From: Gymnorhina tibicen | Taxonomy: Eukaryota; Chordata; Aves; Passeriformes; Artamidae | DNA: 64,000 nt | Reading direction: 5' to 3' | Assembly: GCA_013399875.1 (NCBI GenBank) | Contig: VXAZ01001052.1 | Span: forward strand, 62,001-126,000 | Shown here: positions 35,801-49,690 of the stretch, in pieces | Numbering within the stretch: position 1 is the first letter of the stretch | Layout: each line of letters opens with the position of its first letter | Notes under the pieces: model-generated | What the model was told of the DNA's origin: nothing | The model's database searches: none | The model's input: only the letters and a program-made list of their open reading frames with translations | Translations under genes and position numbers: made by a program

Positions 35801-38800
35801 AGTCGGTATTTCAATTACAACCTTCGTCGTTTTAGTGAGATTTCTGTGAGATTTTTATTTAAAGGCAGAAGTAGGCTCATATGCACCTTGGAAGCCCTGA
35901 TGCGAGCTAGATCACCACTGAAACTGCTCTCTGAAAATGTGCCACGTCATCTACTGAAGAGTTCACATATTGCAAGCATTTTGAAACAGCCCCTTCTACA
36001 CAGTGACCCATCACCCACCATGTGGGCAGCAACCGCGCCGCTCGGTCACCTGCCATAGCTTGGCCACTCGTAACACGTGCTGAACGTGGTGCTGCCTGAC
36101 TGATGCCACGTACTGCCTGCTTGGGAATGGCTATGCAGCTTAGCATGTCCCTGCTGCCAGTGTTGTTCCAATAAATGAAGAGTGTTTCTTGGTAGGGGTA
36201 ACAAGACACGTAGCAACCAACCTCCCTCTGCTGCCCTTTTCTGCACAAGAAAATGCTTTTATCAATCCTAGGTGTAGTATATAAACTGCAGGGTCTTACA
36301 GAAGGTAATCCTGATATCCAAACACATGAACCAGAAATACTAAAGTCTTGTCACACACTCAATTTAAATTAAGTTGCTCAAATCCGTATAAGCAGAGGGA
36401 TAATGTAAAATATGGTAAACATAAAATTCAGTAGGACGGCAAAAGCAAATACAAAGATCTATTGTACAGAAGTCATCTGAGAGACAGGTTTACAAACTAA
36501 AAATATACAACCAAAGAACCACAATTTTTTCAATAATTCCTACGATATTAGTAAACCAACTGCTACAGCACCTGGGCAGGCCACAAGCACCAGAAAGCAA
36601 AACTAATTGACCCAAAAAGCAAAGCCCACAGCCTTCCTGTTGCTGTCCCATGGTCTGCCCTATGTGAACTCTTCACAGGGTTTATAGCAATGGCTACTGT
36701 GATGTCCACGAAAATCCATGATTCAAGAGCAGCTCCAGAGGACTTGGCTCATACATTCACAACATCAGTGCCCTCTGTTTTCTGAGGCATCTTTTTGCTT
36801 ATTGTCACTTACCCCACAGCAGAGATGAGCACAGCCCAGCAAAATACCCAGGACTGTGCAGACAAACATCCACTTTAAAATATCAATTCTTTTTTCATTC
36901 TCTGCTGTTGGTCTGAACTGAGGATCATCATTTGTGTTTCCCTCATGTTTAGAAGTTAAAAGAATGCAATAAATCTTACAAAATGTCTTTATAGATGAGT
37001 CCAAGCAGAAAAAGGAGGCCGTTACAAGCTGTGGAATGTGGTGTTCCAGGGAGAAAAATAAATCATGACAAGCCCAAGGACCCAGAGATCAAAAACAAAA
37101 ATAAAAATGTAGTATTTTACTCTTTTTTTCCTGGAGAGAACTACTGTCTAATTAGATACTTAAAATACAGGACAAGGACGCTCTCTTATAAAAATCTAAA
37201 GTAATTTAAGATCAAATGTAAAGCAGAAGAACTATTGATATTTTAAAATTCTACAGTTAATCATGGCAAGAGGGCGACTCAAGTAATGTTTTTGTCCAAT
37301 AATTTACTATTTTTCTGTAACAGTTGACCTTAGACACTCACTGTGTTGTTCCAAAATAATCTTTCAGGCAACAAGATGCACCAGGGCCCAAGGCTTGCTT
37401 TGATGTAATGCAATTTAATCTCTATCAAAGTAACCAGAAAACTCCGCAGTGAAGTTTCTTACCTATGAAACCAGGGAGGAAAATGAAATAATTTTATGTA
37501 AAGTAATTATGTCAGGAAAAAAATATTACCAATCTGCTATCTGTGACTAACTGGCCTTTTCTTCAAGCAACTATCCCATACACACATCAACTAAGAAGCA
37601 GCCTATTTGCCACCTGTTTTGTAAAATTCTTCCCCTTTTATGCTGGGAACCATTGCACTCCCTGGCCACCCTAACCCATTAGATGTTAATCTGGATCTCT
37701 AATGGAAAATGTCTAAATGCCCACTTTGCACATCACCGTACCTACCCAATCAGTTGAATAGTACACAGCCTGTAAATTGTGGTAATCCTACTCTTTATCC
37801 TTACCCTCTGCTCACTTTGGTTCCTGCCATTTTCAGTCTTTGTTCTTCCTCCTATCAATCAACCCCCTTCCAGACCCTTCCTCTCAGTGCCCATTTCCTA
37901 TCACTTCTCAGCCTTGTCAGGGCCTGGGACATCTGTGTCAGTAGCTGCTCCCAGGTTCAAGTGCTGGGAGCCCGTCCTGAAGCCTTCCTCACCCTCTCCC
38001 CAGCCTCCAGCAGCAACAGCACCACCGATGGCTTGCAGCACCTCCCCGAATGGCTTTCCTGCTACAACTTTCAGGTTCTCACACCCACGCAGAATACCCT
38101 TTTTGCTCCCAAGCTCCACAGTGCAGGGAAGCACGCTGCCAGGATGACTGCCCTGGTCAGTGCCACAGCAGAGCTCAGCAACCCACTAAACTGTGCCTCT
38201 TTGTTGTTCCCCTACGTGCTGACCACTGTCAACAATCTTGTCTGATCAAACTTCCCACCTGGTGCCCATTCCACAAGAGGTATTTCAAATTTACTCCACT
38301 CTCTAAACCATTTCCGCTCATAGACAAGCTCTGTCATCAAGTACGAACAAGCTTCTAATTACAGGTTCAGCACTTATGACCCTTCAAGTGGGCTTCCCTA
38401 CACAGACAATTAGGAAATTTAATTTGAACTAAACACATCTATTTTACCTAGATTACACTACTGTAAGCTAAGCCTCTAGGAAGTCCATATAATTCTTACA
38501 AGAAAAAAAGGTGCATCTTTAATTAAACTTTCTTTCCACGTGACCTTGAATAACTTACAGCACCTGCAGACACCGCAAAGCTCAAAGTTTAAGAAGCCCA
38601 CCTATAAATACTGTGACTGCAGTACTGCAGAAAACGTGCAACATTCCTCACGTGTCAGCAGCACCTTCCTCACCATGCAAAAGTGCTCTTTTCTGTTTGT
38701 GAACAAAGAAGCGGGAGAATTGCAGCTGCCCAAGCTTTCCCAGAATGCTGGACCAAGTGAAGCAGTCCAAGGGCAGGACACAGGACACGTACCACAGCAT

Positions 38801-41714
38801 GTGTCTTCAGCTCACTGACAGGCAGCCAGTCAGCACAGCAAGGTCTGACCAGCTCTGGACACACAGCAACCCAGGGCGGAGGCTCTGACCCGCACGTCAC
38901 CGCGAGATGAGACGGAGAGCAGATCCTGTCTTGTAGCAGAGAAACAGAAGGCCTGGGCCCATGTTCCCCATGGGTTCAATCCTCCATCTGTTTCGGAACA
39001 CCCCACCAAAGGCACTCCCAAATAGTATTACTGGATTTGGAGTGGAGCACCCAGTAACCAGATGTAATGGCAATAACTCCTTTTGCTTTCAATGCACATC
39101 ACCTTAACTAGCTCAAGGGACAAGAGGGTGAAAACTGATGGTCTCCTCAGGAGGACGACCAGAACACTAAAAACTCTCACCCTTTATCCATTATTTTCCA
39201 CACAATGGAAAAGCACGTCTATGGATAATGCCAGGCACTGAAAGCATTAACTTTCCTCTCAGTATTACTTACAACTGAAGTGAAACTTTCAGTTTCAAAT
39301 TTGTATTTATTCCATGATTCACAGAAATTAACAATGACTATTTGCAATTGAATGAACAAAGCTGAATTTGAATAATATGCCCCACTATCAAGAAGTGGAA
39401 CAACTATGGTCAATAAGCAGCCTACAAATTATACCAGCTTTTTTGAGACACAAAGCAATTAATCTCAATAGGTCTTTTATTTCTAAAAACAAAAAAAAAA
39501 GGAAAAAGCCCTGCAGATAGCTGACTGGACTGTCTCCAAGCCTAGAATAGGAGCAGCCTGTGTGCAGCTCCGCAGCAATGAAATCAGAGGCAATGTTTCT
39601 ATGGGAGCTGGAGCTCTGAAGGACCATACCTGTAGAGCAAGCCTTGTTCCAAACGAAGGCTCCATAGAGAAAGTGATACTCCAGTGATGCTCTCCAGGAT
39701 TCCAAACAAAACGTGAGCAATGCCATTGTGAGCCTTTTGGCCTCATCCCTCTACATTCTTCTCACCCCAACACTATGCATGAACTGACCCTGCCTGGGCT
39801 GCCCGTGTAGCCCCCGTGGCCTGTGGGTGCCAGTGGTGCCCAAACCCTGTAGGAATTGTCCCACCTGCATGAAGTCATGCACAAGGGGACCCTTGGAGCT
39901 ACCTAGGGAGCCTGGTAGGAATTCCCCATCAGGAAAGTTTGTGGCACTTGTCACCACCGTATTATTGCCATAACAAGGAGGTAATGGAGGAAAGGTTCTT
40001 GCATCAACCCAGTGCCACAGAGGGGGACCACAGCCACTGGGCTGGGGTGCTCCCCCCACAAGGCTGCTGCTGCAGAGGGCTGGGAGGGAATAAAAAGGAA
40101 ACAGATCCAGAAGAAAGGTTTTTGCGTGGAAATGGGATGGTCTTCACATCAAATTTCCATGTGCTGAGACAATTTAAGGCTTAGGTTTCCTTCACCCCTC
40201 TGACCAGGCAGCAACCAACCCCTCAGCTCTGGTTAGATGCAGCCAGACACCAGAGGTCTTTCTCCAGCTCGTGGCTCACTCACCAGGTACTGGCTGGGTG
40301 TCAGGAGCTGGCAGACCTGCAGGAGCACCCCAGCAGGCTCCAGTGCTGGGGCCACCCTCACGCCAGCCATGAGACAACTGACATGGCCAGGAGCCAGGCT
40401 GGAGAAGAGCCAGAGCAGACAGCACTTGGCTACTGGCAGCATGACCCAGTGCGCTCCCACAGCAATGCACCACGCAGGACTGCAAGGTCTTACAGCCCTC
40501 AGCTATCTCCATCCTGAAAGACACCACCCAGAGAGGCTCGAGCAGTAACCTCCCAGACCCAATTCACTCACACCTTCTCCTCCTGCAGGTTTTATACCTC
40601 TGGCAAGAGAGAATGCATGCTTCTCCTCCAGGGCTTTCCACTACTGACTCCACCTCTGTGTTCCTCTTGCAAAACCTCCCTTATTTCCAGTCATTTCTCC
40701 TCCCTCCCCCACCCCTCTGCCCCTGCCGTTATGGTCCAGTTTCCCTCCTGGTGCCCTCTCCTGCCCATCACCTCCCTGCAGGGAGATCTGTCCCTGTGGA
40801 ACCACCCTGTCCAGGATGGCAAGGCAAAAACTTGCTTTCCAACCCACACATGCATTTCATTTTGAATTTAGTGTCCAGTCCCTGGCAGAGGAGTACCTCA
40901 GTCTGGCTGTCAGTCAAGTGGTTCCCTGTCTGTTCTGCCCACACCCAAGGGAGGATTGAATGTCACAGGTAACACAAAAGGGTTGTCAGACAACAAATTA
41001 ATGCTCTTACTTAAAACAGGAGTGTAAATGTTCTGTGAGACGCCCTAAATACATCGGGGCAATAAAATAATATAGAGCAAGAATAGGATACTGGCAGGCA
41101 CTAGTCAAGAATCCAGTGCTGAGGGCAAAAAACCCCTCTGCACTGACTATTTTTAAAGCTGTTTGTGAATTAAAGACATGACAACTTGCATATGCATAAA
41201 GGAAGTTCATAAACACAATCTCAGCTTTCAGATCTCCTGGCAACTTTTATCTATAAAACTCTCAATTTATGTTTCCTTTGGTTATTTTTTTTAATTTCTC
41301 CAAAACTTGGCTTGATTTTGCTAGTGGAAGTATGGTATGCCTCATAGCAACAATATTTGATTGTACTCAGCTTTTTAATCAAATAACCTTTTGTTCACAA
41401 CAGCAATGTAGCTGTTCCTGTAGGACCTTCCTGCCTGAATTTAAAGAAACACCTTTTAGATCTTTACACATTGACATGTTTCCAGAGCAGCAGAATAGGC
41501 AAGAGATTGACATGAGAGTGAACTGGTGGAGCTTGAAATTACCTTTGAGGGATTTTCAAGTTTTTCTGAACCCACTCCAGTGAAATTTAGATAAGGGTCT
41601 ACTCTCATATTTGCTTGTTTAAAAAAAATAATTAGTTTTAGGGGTTTTTTACCTTTATGTTACAAGAATAAAAAATCTAAATGAGAGACAGTACAAAGCT
41701 CTGTATGAGTTCGC

Positions 41715-41955
41715 AGAGATCACAGATCACAGACTATCTCAAGTTGAGAGAGACCCTTAAGGATCATGGAATCCAGCTCCCTGTTCCTTGCAGAACTACC
41801 TAAAACTAAACCATGTGACTAACAGCATTGTCCAGATGCTCCTTGAACTCTGTCAGGCTTGGTGCCATGACCATTTCCCTGGGAAGCCTGTTCAAGTGCC
41901 CAACCACCCTCTGGGTGAGGATTCTACCCCCAATATCTAACCTAACCCCCCATAC
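41715..41955 (-). mobile_element. CR1 LINE fragment, 3' end
   Basis: The plus strand shows the reverse complement of a CR1 3' end: gagagagacccttaaggatc, atggaatccagctccctg, gtccagatgctccttgaact, tgtcaggcttggtgccatga, ccatttccctgggaagcctg and ttcaagtgcccaaccaccct. It differs in detail from the copy at 19.1 kb, so it probably belongs to another CR1 subfamily. Orientation is the same as the gene. Confidence 0.88.
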
Positions 41956-44900
41956 ACACACTTCATGTAATTTCCACTTGTGAAAGCCTAAGCCCAAATT
42001 GAAGCATGAATTACTTGTTTTGGAAGACAGCAAAAGCCCTTTTATATTTCTTTTCAAATTTAACTTTTAATCTTTTTTTTCTACAATATTACAAAATGGC
42101 ATTTCTAAAGTATCCCTAATTGCCTTGTAATGACAAACCAACCCCTCCCCTTTACTGGCATGCCACACTCCCACCCACACCCTGGCACTACTTTCTGTTG
42201 CTCAAGCCCAGAAAATAGGAACTGGGTACAACCCTGGCTTGAACATCAGCCCCTCACTCACTCTTTTTTCACCTTTCAAGGATCAGAGGGGCTTTTCATT
42301 AAGCCAGTGTTTACTACCTGGTGTTCCTGCAGGTTGCCTGCGGTGAGAGGTTTACTGCTCTACTGCTAGGAAGACAGCCAAGGGCATTTTATCTACAGCT
42401 CAAAGCGGTCCTTTAAACTAAGTAACTGTCTACTACACTTGCCTTCCCCCAAAACTTGCAGGTGTACAATGGTAACTCAACTGGGGGGAGGAGAGAGAGG
42501 GCAAGATGTGGAAAAAGGAAGAACTGAAGCCCTGACTACAGTAAGCTCCTAAGGACGTCTATCCATGAAAACAAATACAGACATGATGATCCATAACACA
42601 CAGTGGAGAATGTTCAAAGCAGAATTATGGGCAGGTGAACATGAAACGCTGGGCATTTCCCCCAAACCTAAGCACACAGTACAGTTTCTATAGCAGCCTA
42701 GTCAACAGGGCTTATGCCATTTCAAAGTTAACTTTTACCATGCATGCTGATCTGAAAACAATTCATCAGGCTTTCAGGAAATGCTATCTGAGGAGAAACA
42801 GTAAGGCCACTCCCTCTGTCACTACAGCCATTAATTCAGCTGAACAGTAACTGGGATTTTTTTCCAGGTCCGAGTTAAGATAACTGTAAGGTGACCTTAG
42901 ACAACCGTGGGAGGAGGTGACCCCTTCTTACTTATGTGCCTGGTTCTGACATGCAGAGCTAGTTGTAATTATACTGTAGGCAGTGACAGACCAGCTCTCA
43001 GCAGGTGTCCAAAGCTGCCTTTTAACCTACCCAAGTTAGCGCTGGGTCCCACAACAGCATAGTTTCCCCTGCCTTAGAAGACACCCTTAATATCAACAAA
43101 TTACTTTTTGCTAGCATGGAGCTAGCATGTCAAATAAAAAAAAGTAAGTGCAGGTGGTTTATCCACACTCAGAATTAGCCAGTGCCACTTATAACCATTG
43201 GCAGGAGCAGCACTGTCTTGGGACAGAAGAGGCTTTAGCCCTATTTCATACTCTAGGCTGGAACTGAATCTCAGCTGGCTTCACACAGTATGAGTAGTTT
43301 CCTCCTGCCAGTGTGTGTTAACCAGGATCCCAGTACGTGTGGTCCAGAGGCACGTGACAGTCCATGTGTAGAACTAGCCTGTGTCTAGGAAGGGACTGAT
43401 CATTCACTCAGCTTCCCTGTTGGTCTCCCTGGGCCCAGTAGTGAAGCTCACCACAACCCGTGGCAGTGCCAAAAGGGGTAAGAGGCCACGACAGAAAGCT
43501 TCATGCAGCAGACATGGATTTACTGGCTTTGCCAGAGAGAAAGAGACCACCAGCTTCAGCTTTGCACCCCAGTGAACCCCTCTTCTCAGAGGCTGAGACA
43601 CTGAACCCCAACAGCCTGGTCCACAGTGCTGTTTCTGTGGCTAGGAACCTGCCAGTGTATGATTACTGCAGAGTTGGCTGCCCAAGTCTGCAATAATAAC
43701 ATGCAATAATCCCTCCCGAGAGGCACTGTTCTCGCATGCCCTGCTAGCAGGACCGTGACAAAGGACTCTGTGTCTGCACAGGGAAGGAGCAAGGGACCTT
43801 GACTCCCTACCAGCAGACAACCACGGGTCACTGCAGAGGGCAGGGGGTCCCTCTGCTCCTACCACAGCTCAGGTGACTTGGCAAAAATAGTAACTGACAG
43901 GTGAAAGGTGGGAGAAAGGAGAAAGAAGCTGGAATAATTCTGAATTTCTATACAGTAAGCAAAAACTTGGGCTTTTTTTAATAATATATTCTGATAGGTT
44001 AACTAATCAAGGAGATTTCAGCATCAAAAAATCACCATAAACATTATTTTCAAAAAAGCTCAAAGCCATCTTATTTTACAGCTCTACAGAGTATATTTGG
44101 CCCTTGGAATCTTACTTTTCTCCAGGATCAGCGTGCTTAGACAACGGCAGCTGTCTCCAGCAGATGACCACTGACAGCTCCTGGAGAAGAGCTGTGGGTC
44201 AGTCAGCATTGCTACTGGCTAGCCAGCATGTTGCACTAGGGCCTTGTTTCGCTCTCTTCAACCAGGAATTCCTCCTAAAAAGTTACCCAGGCCCTTTGCT
44301 AGCTGTGCCACACAGCAAAGCTTAAAGCTTCAAGAGTCTCAGGGCTTTCATATTTGCATGTTATCTTCGTAACAAGGTGCCCACCAGCATGTTAGGCTGA
44401 ACTATCCTGGAGAGCCCCAGCAGTGTTCAGCAAGGAAATCTGAAACTTCCCAAACCTGCATAAAGGGGAATGCTCTCCATCCCCCCACCTTCCCAGCACT
44501 GTTAGCTGCAACAAGAGGAGAGTCTGCTGCCAGGAAGAACAAAGCAGGTTTGGACAAGCACGAAACCAAGCTGCATGTATCTTAAGGTAGCAGCCAAGGC
44601 GGTTAAGCCTTTTTCATTACAAATGTGAAACCCAGATCCACACCCCAAGAGCCCAACTGGCCCCTGTCAGCCGAGATCCCTCAGACCCACATGCAGCTGG
44701 ACCTGGAGGGTTCCTGCAGCCACATGCCAGCCTTCACTGAGTCAAGGGGCTGGAATGCCCCTGACAGGTCATTTATGATATTTTCATTTACTTTTTAGGG
44801 GGGAGCACTGCCCAACTGAGGCTTTCCAGGCCTCCCCTGCCCAACAACTGCTCCGATTTAAGATCAACAAAATCAGCTGAATATTTCACAGTGGTTCAAT

Positions 44901-47619
44901 CATCATGAAACCACAGTTAAGAGAAATGGAAGCAGTGGAATGAAAAGAAAAAGAAAGGCGACACATTCATTAAAAATAAATAAACAAACCCTACTGTATC
45001 TTGTTTTGAAAAGGTGCAGAAATAAGAGAAAGGGCATGAATGCATATTTATCCTCAAGTTCAAAATCTTTAAGTTTAGACTTTGAAAAAGAGAAATTGCT
45101 TATTCATAAGCAGCACAGTCACCTTCTAACTTTCACTGAAGTTACACAGTACACTCCTGCACTGCTGCAGGAGCATTACTCAGACTGACTACATAGTCAG
45201 GTACTAATTACTTAAGCTGTCTCAAATGCATACTAGTAAATTTGATTATTACTCAAATAAAGCATACATTGTTAGGAATGCCAAAGTGAGCTCTTTCTTT
45301 GACTGAAACCTTTTTAGAAAAAACCCTACCTCTTTGCTATAAAGTTTTACAGTGTCTGGTACAAAGACCTCTTGGAGATTTTTTAAGTACAAATATTAAA
45401 ACACTACTGAATTTTAATATGTCTAGTTTGAGGAAAAACCAATATAATATTCTTTTGCTTTGTACTATTACAAGGAACATGAACAAATATATCAGGCCCA
45501 GGAGCCTAAGAATTCACAGAACACTTTAAAGTAACTTTTCTTCTGTCTGTCCTAAGAGTCTCTACAAGTTCTGCTTTCTTACATCCTTAGAGATAATATT
45601 GCATATAATACTATTAATTTTCTGTTACTGTGCAGGTAAGAATCTGATTTCATTGCACTTGTGAAAAGCCTGTGGATGTTAAATACAAAATCTTAAATTT
45701 TTCTTAAAAAAGGAATGATAGAAGGTTTGAATATGGGTTGTCTTGGTCACACTCCTGTGGTAGGTTTCTTTGAAGAAAAGGACAAATAAGTGGAACTGCT
45801 AGAACGTGCTGAGGAGACAGGAGCACCAACTGGTCATTGCAGGGCATGAGTCCACAGATATGGGCCCATGGAGTGGTCAAGAGATGCAATACTGTTCAAA
45901 GCCATGTCATAAGTCTTATTGCATGGCATAGCTATTGCTTTATGTGAGAACATGCACTATATGCAGATAAGGGAAAGAAGTTGCTCTTGGCTGTAAAAGT
46001 TTGAGAGACTGTTCTATATGTCACTCCCATAAAATCTGCATATAAACTGGCTGGTTTGCATTTGAACTATAAAACTCCAGCCCTGCAAGAAGCAAAAGGG
46101 CAAATTGAACACACGTGAAGGTGGCTCTGCTTATTAAAAGGTGTGTGCGCAATTTTATTTTCCACAGCTTGCCTGTGCTTACATTTGAAAACCACAGTTG
46201 TGTTGCATACCAGATAGCATGTATGTGTGTTGGAGAAGCCCAATTACAACTGGTTCCCATGATACCAGCAAAGAGTAACTCACAGCACTATTTTTTCCAC
46301 CCCAAATAAGGCCAGTACTACCTCAGCAGTTGCGTCAGAATTACGGAGACAGACAACAAAGATGTCTTCTATTCAGAGAATTACTTGGTAGCTTTACACA
46401 TAACCATAATGTTTATAGCTCTGGAAAGAAAAACCCAAACTGTTGCTGCAAAGAAAAAATACACCAGTGTTTTTCTGTCTTTGTAAGGATACTGCTGTTT
46501 GTTTTTGAATTTACTTTGACAAACCTCAAGCACATGAAGCTGTAAAAGCTCCTGTTTATATTCTTTAAAATGAGGGTTAGCCAGAAGTGCAACATGAAAT
46601 ACCTTGAGGTTACCTTAACATGTTACTAAACACCGATTAGAAGAAACAGATTAAAATTGGACCACCTTTTCTGATTGCTTGCATTGGAGGAAAGGCTGTG
46701 AGAGAGATACACGGACATGGCAATCTCATGTAGTAGTGAATAGTGTTGCCCTCTACTTACCTTCCCAGGCTACTCTCAGCTACCCAAAGAAGGTTATTTT
46801 ACTGTGTTTTCTGATAAATACACATCTTAGAATTCAGCTTTAGAGATCAATGCAGGAAATGCCCCTGCCAGCAACAAAAGGCTGCCTTTTCAATGTTCTC
46901 TTCCCCTAAAGATTTGACTCCTCTCAACTCCCAAGACAGGTTCAGCTTATAAATACACCATCTCGTTGAGGGTACAATCTCCCTGTTAGGACACCAAACA
47001 GTTGTTCTTTTTGTAGCAGACAATTTCAGTGCATAGGCCTGAACACGAAACAGGCTTGGAGAACAGGGAATGAAGCTGCACGTCCCCCCAGGACAGAGCT
47101 GACCTGATGGCAGATAAGCCCAGGCAGGTGTGAGTCCTAATGCCCTGCACTGAAGGACACTGGGGATTGTATGGGTTGCCTGGCTTTTTACATCCCAGTC
47201 CCTATCCCTCTAAATGCTAGAATTATTCACCATAAATTTCCAGTAGTCTGCAAAGCTCCTTATGTTGTTCATTATGATTTCTAGTGGAAAGCAAAATGAG
47301 CAAGGACTTTAATTTTTCTCATTTTCTCTTTTTTTTCTCCTTCTCATTAGAAAGAAAGCAAGGTCTGCTGCAAGGGATGTAGAAGAAAAAAAATGCAGAA
47401 TTGGTCAGAGTGGTTTTTATCCATGTAACTTACAAGCTGATGGATACATTTGCCAGAACCTACTGCAGTACAGAATACAAGCTATAACACTGAAAAATCC
47501 TCTTACAGAACAAACAGCATCAGATTAAAGGACAAAGGCTGCCTTAAAAAACCATTTAATTTAGCTACCCAGGGCCTGAGCTGATGTCATCCACCCTGAG
47601 AATACTGACCTAACAGGAT

Positions 47620-47695
47620 TCGAGCAGTGGCAGTGCTGGGTTAACAGTTGGACTCAATGATCTTAGTGGTCTTTTCCAACCAAAATGTTTCTATT
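47620..47695 (+). mobile_element. Short CR1 LINE 3' fragment
   Basis: The sequence cagtgctgggttaacagttg, gactcaatgatcttagtggt and cttttccaaccaaaatg matches the last ~70 nt of CR1. The ATTCTATGA tail has decayed to an A/T-rich stretch. Orientation is opposite to the gene. Confidence 0.8.
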
Positions 47696-48905
47696 ATTTT
47701 ATTATTTTTCTCGCCTGTTCCATCTCATCTCTGTATGCTTCAGAACTGAGTCCTAGGCTTATGCTCACTGGTAAAATCCAGTGATTTAGTTCCACACATA
47801 AGCTTTCTCCTGCTCTGACAATGCCATGATTTTTTTGCAAATAGCTTCAGCCTGGTAGATTAAATCAGAAGTTTCTAGAAACAAGAGCATGTTTCAATCC
47901 TACAGCCAAAGATTATGAAGCTAAAGAGACCATTATGATCTTTTGATCTGAGCAGCTATGTCACACAGAAAAAAACCAGAAATTCCTAAATTCAGTTTCT
48001 ATTCAGCAAAGTCTGAGCCTGGAAATACTGCAAATCTCTTTCCTTCCCCCTAAAGTATCTTGCATTTACTACCATCCATTTGGATATTGCCTTTTGCTAT
48101 TCACAATATTAACTTAAACCAGTAGAGGAAACTTCTCTACAGCCACTTCTTGTGCAAGATTAATGGCTCCCAACCGTTGCCCATCTCATTTTTAAAGCGT
48201 GAGTTTAGTGATGTTCTGTGATACCCAGCTTCAACTGTCCTCATCCAAGAGCCATGAAGCCCATGGCTCCAATCACATACCATCACATTTTACATCACAC
48301 AAGGAAATCCACTCTCAGTGGTGTGGAAAGTAAAAAACATAGGATGGACACTTCTGGGTAGATCCATAAAGGTGGGACAGAGGTGCCACCTAATACCCAA
48401 GTTCAAGTGTGGTTGTAGTTCTGCTTAATATCAAGGCAATCATGGAAACACATCCTCAGCAATAAAGAAAGATGTTTCATGAAGCGGCACATGAGCAAAG
48501 TGCATCTGTGGACACAGCAGGGCAAGACTGCTTCCCACTGAACCACCATGTGCAGCACAGGTGGACTCCAAAAAAGACATTATGCTTTGTCAAAAGTCAA
48601 GTGCTCTGGACTGAAGGCCAGACTTGGCCCTTTGAGTAACTGTTTATGCTTGCCAGAATTAGAACACAGGGGTGAAGAAGGGAAAAAAAGTGCATTCCAT
48701 TAGTAGGACTTCTACACACAAACACTGCCAACATGCATTTTATTTGGAATAATTTTATTGCCACAAACACTCCTGAAGGTAGGGAACTGAGCCCACTCAA
48801 CAGAGGGTCATGTGTCCCATTAACAAGAAAGCCATAGCAATCAGTGATTTCAGAGTTGCTGTCCCAGCTATCTCCACCAGTTATACAAAAAAGTAAGCTG
48901 ATGTG

Positions 48906-49080
48906 ACAGGTTGCCCAGAGAAGCTCTGGATGCCCCATCCCTGCAAGTGTTCAAGATCAGACTGGATGCAGCCCTGAGCAACCCGGTCTAGTGGAAGGTC
49001 TCCCTCCCCCATGGCATGGAAAATGGAACTACAGGGTCTTTAAGGTCCCTTCCAACCCAAGCCATTTCATCATTCTATGA
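48906..49080 (+). mobile_element. CR1 LINE fragment with intact 3' tail
   Basis: The sequence caggttgcccagagaagctc, tggatgccccatccctgcaa, gtgttcaagatcag, cggtctagtggaaggtctcc, ctttaaggtcccttccaacc and cattctatga is the sense 3' end of an avian CR1, including the terminal tail. It is 5'-truncated, as most CR1 copies are. Orientation is opposite to the gene. Confidence 0.9.
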
Positions 49081-49639
49081 CAAATCAGTCATGCAATATG
49101 GAGCTGACTCACCACCAGGTGACACATAACTAGTGTTCTAATGATTCTAAGTCAACTGCAAAACATGAAAAATGTGTGATCCTACACAAAAAAGCCTTTA
49201 ACATTTGTATTGCAAGCTCCTTGACTGTCAAAACACACAGCATCACCAGCTCTGAAAGTAGGTTTCTTACCCTGTAACACAAATGTATAGAAAGTATTTA
49301 ATATGTAAAAGAGATTATTTCCTAGAAGAGTCCACTGAGTTATACAATTTCCCTTCTTTCAGAGAAATATAACTGTTACCAACTATTCAAATAAAAGATC
49401 CATTATTTATCTGTCATTCTGCATTACCATGCCTTCAAGTAGAAATCTTTACACTAGTATCTTCATACACTTTTTTGTTAGCATACACTCTGACAAACAA
49501 GACATAGCTAACAAGGCAAAGCCCACAAAGACCTCCAACAGTGAGTTACATCCACAGAGGCACCAGTGAGGAATCACCCAATGCTTCATTTAGTTCAAGA
49601 CAGGTAGGTAAAAGAAAATCTTATGTTTTTTCTAGTATG

Positions 49640-49690
49640 GTTTAAAAATTAATCTTAAATTAATCTTAAATTAAAATTTAAAAATTAAGT
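49640..49690. repeat. Short AT-rich tandem repeat
   Basis: The unit attaatctta is repeated and then degrades into attaaaatttaaaaatta. It is a small tandem array of low complexity. Confidence 0.6.

Noticed and set aside
36046..36246. A minus-strand frame ending in PSYGR before a GT, considered as the missing N-terminal exon
   Set aside because: The residues before it bear no resemblance to the class X N-terminus (RVWLRENGQHF...), and the phase is wrong for exon A.
37709..38245. A 178-codon plus-strand open frame rich in Ser, Pro and Leu
   Set aside because: Its composition follows a C/T-rich stretch of DNA. No motif, promoter or splicing context supports it.
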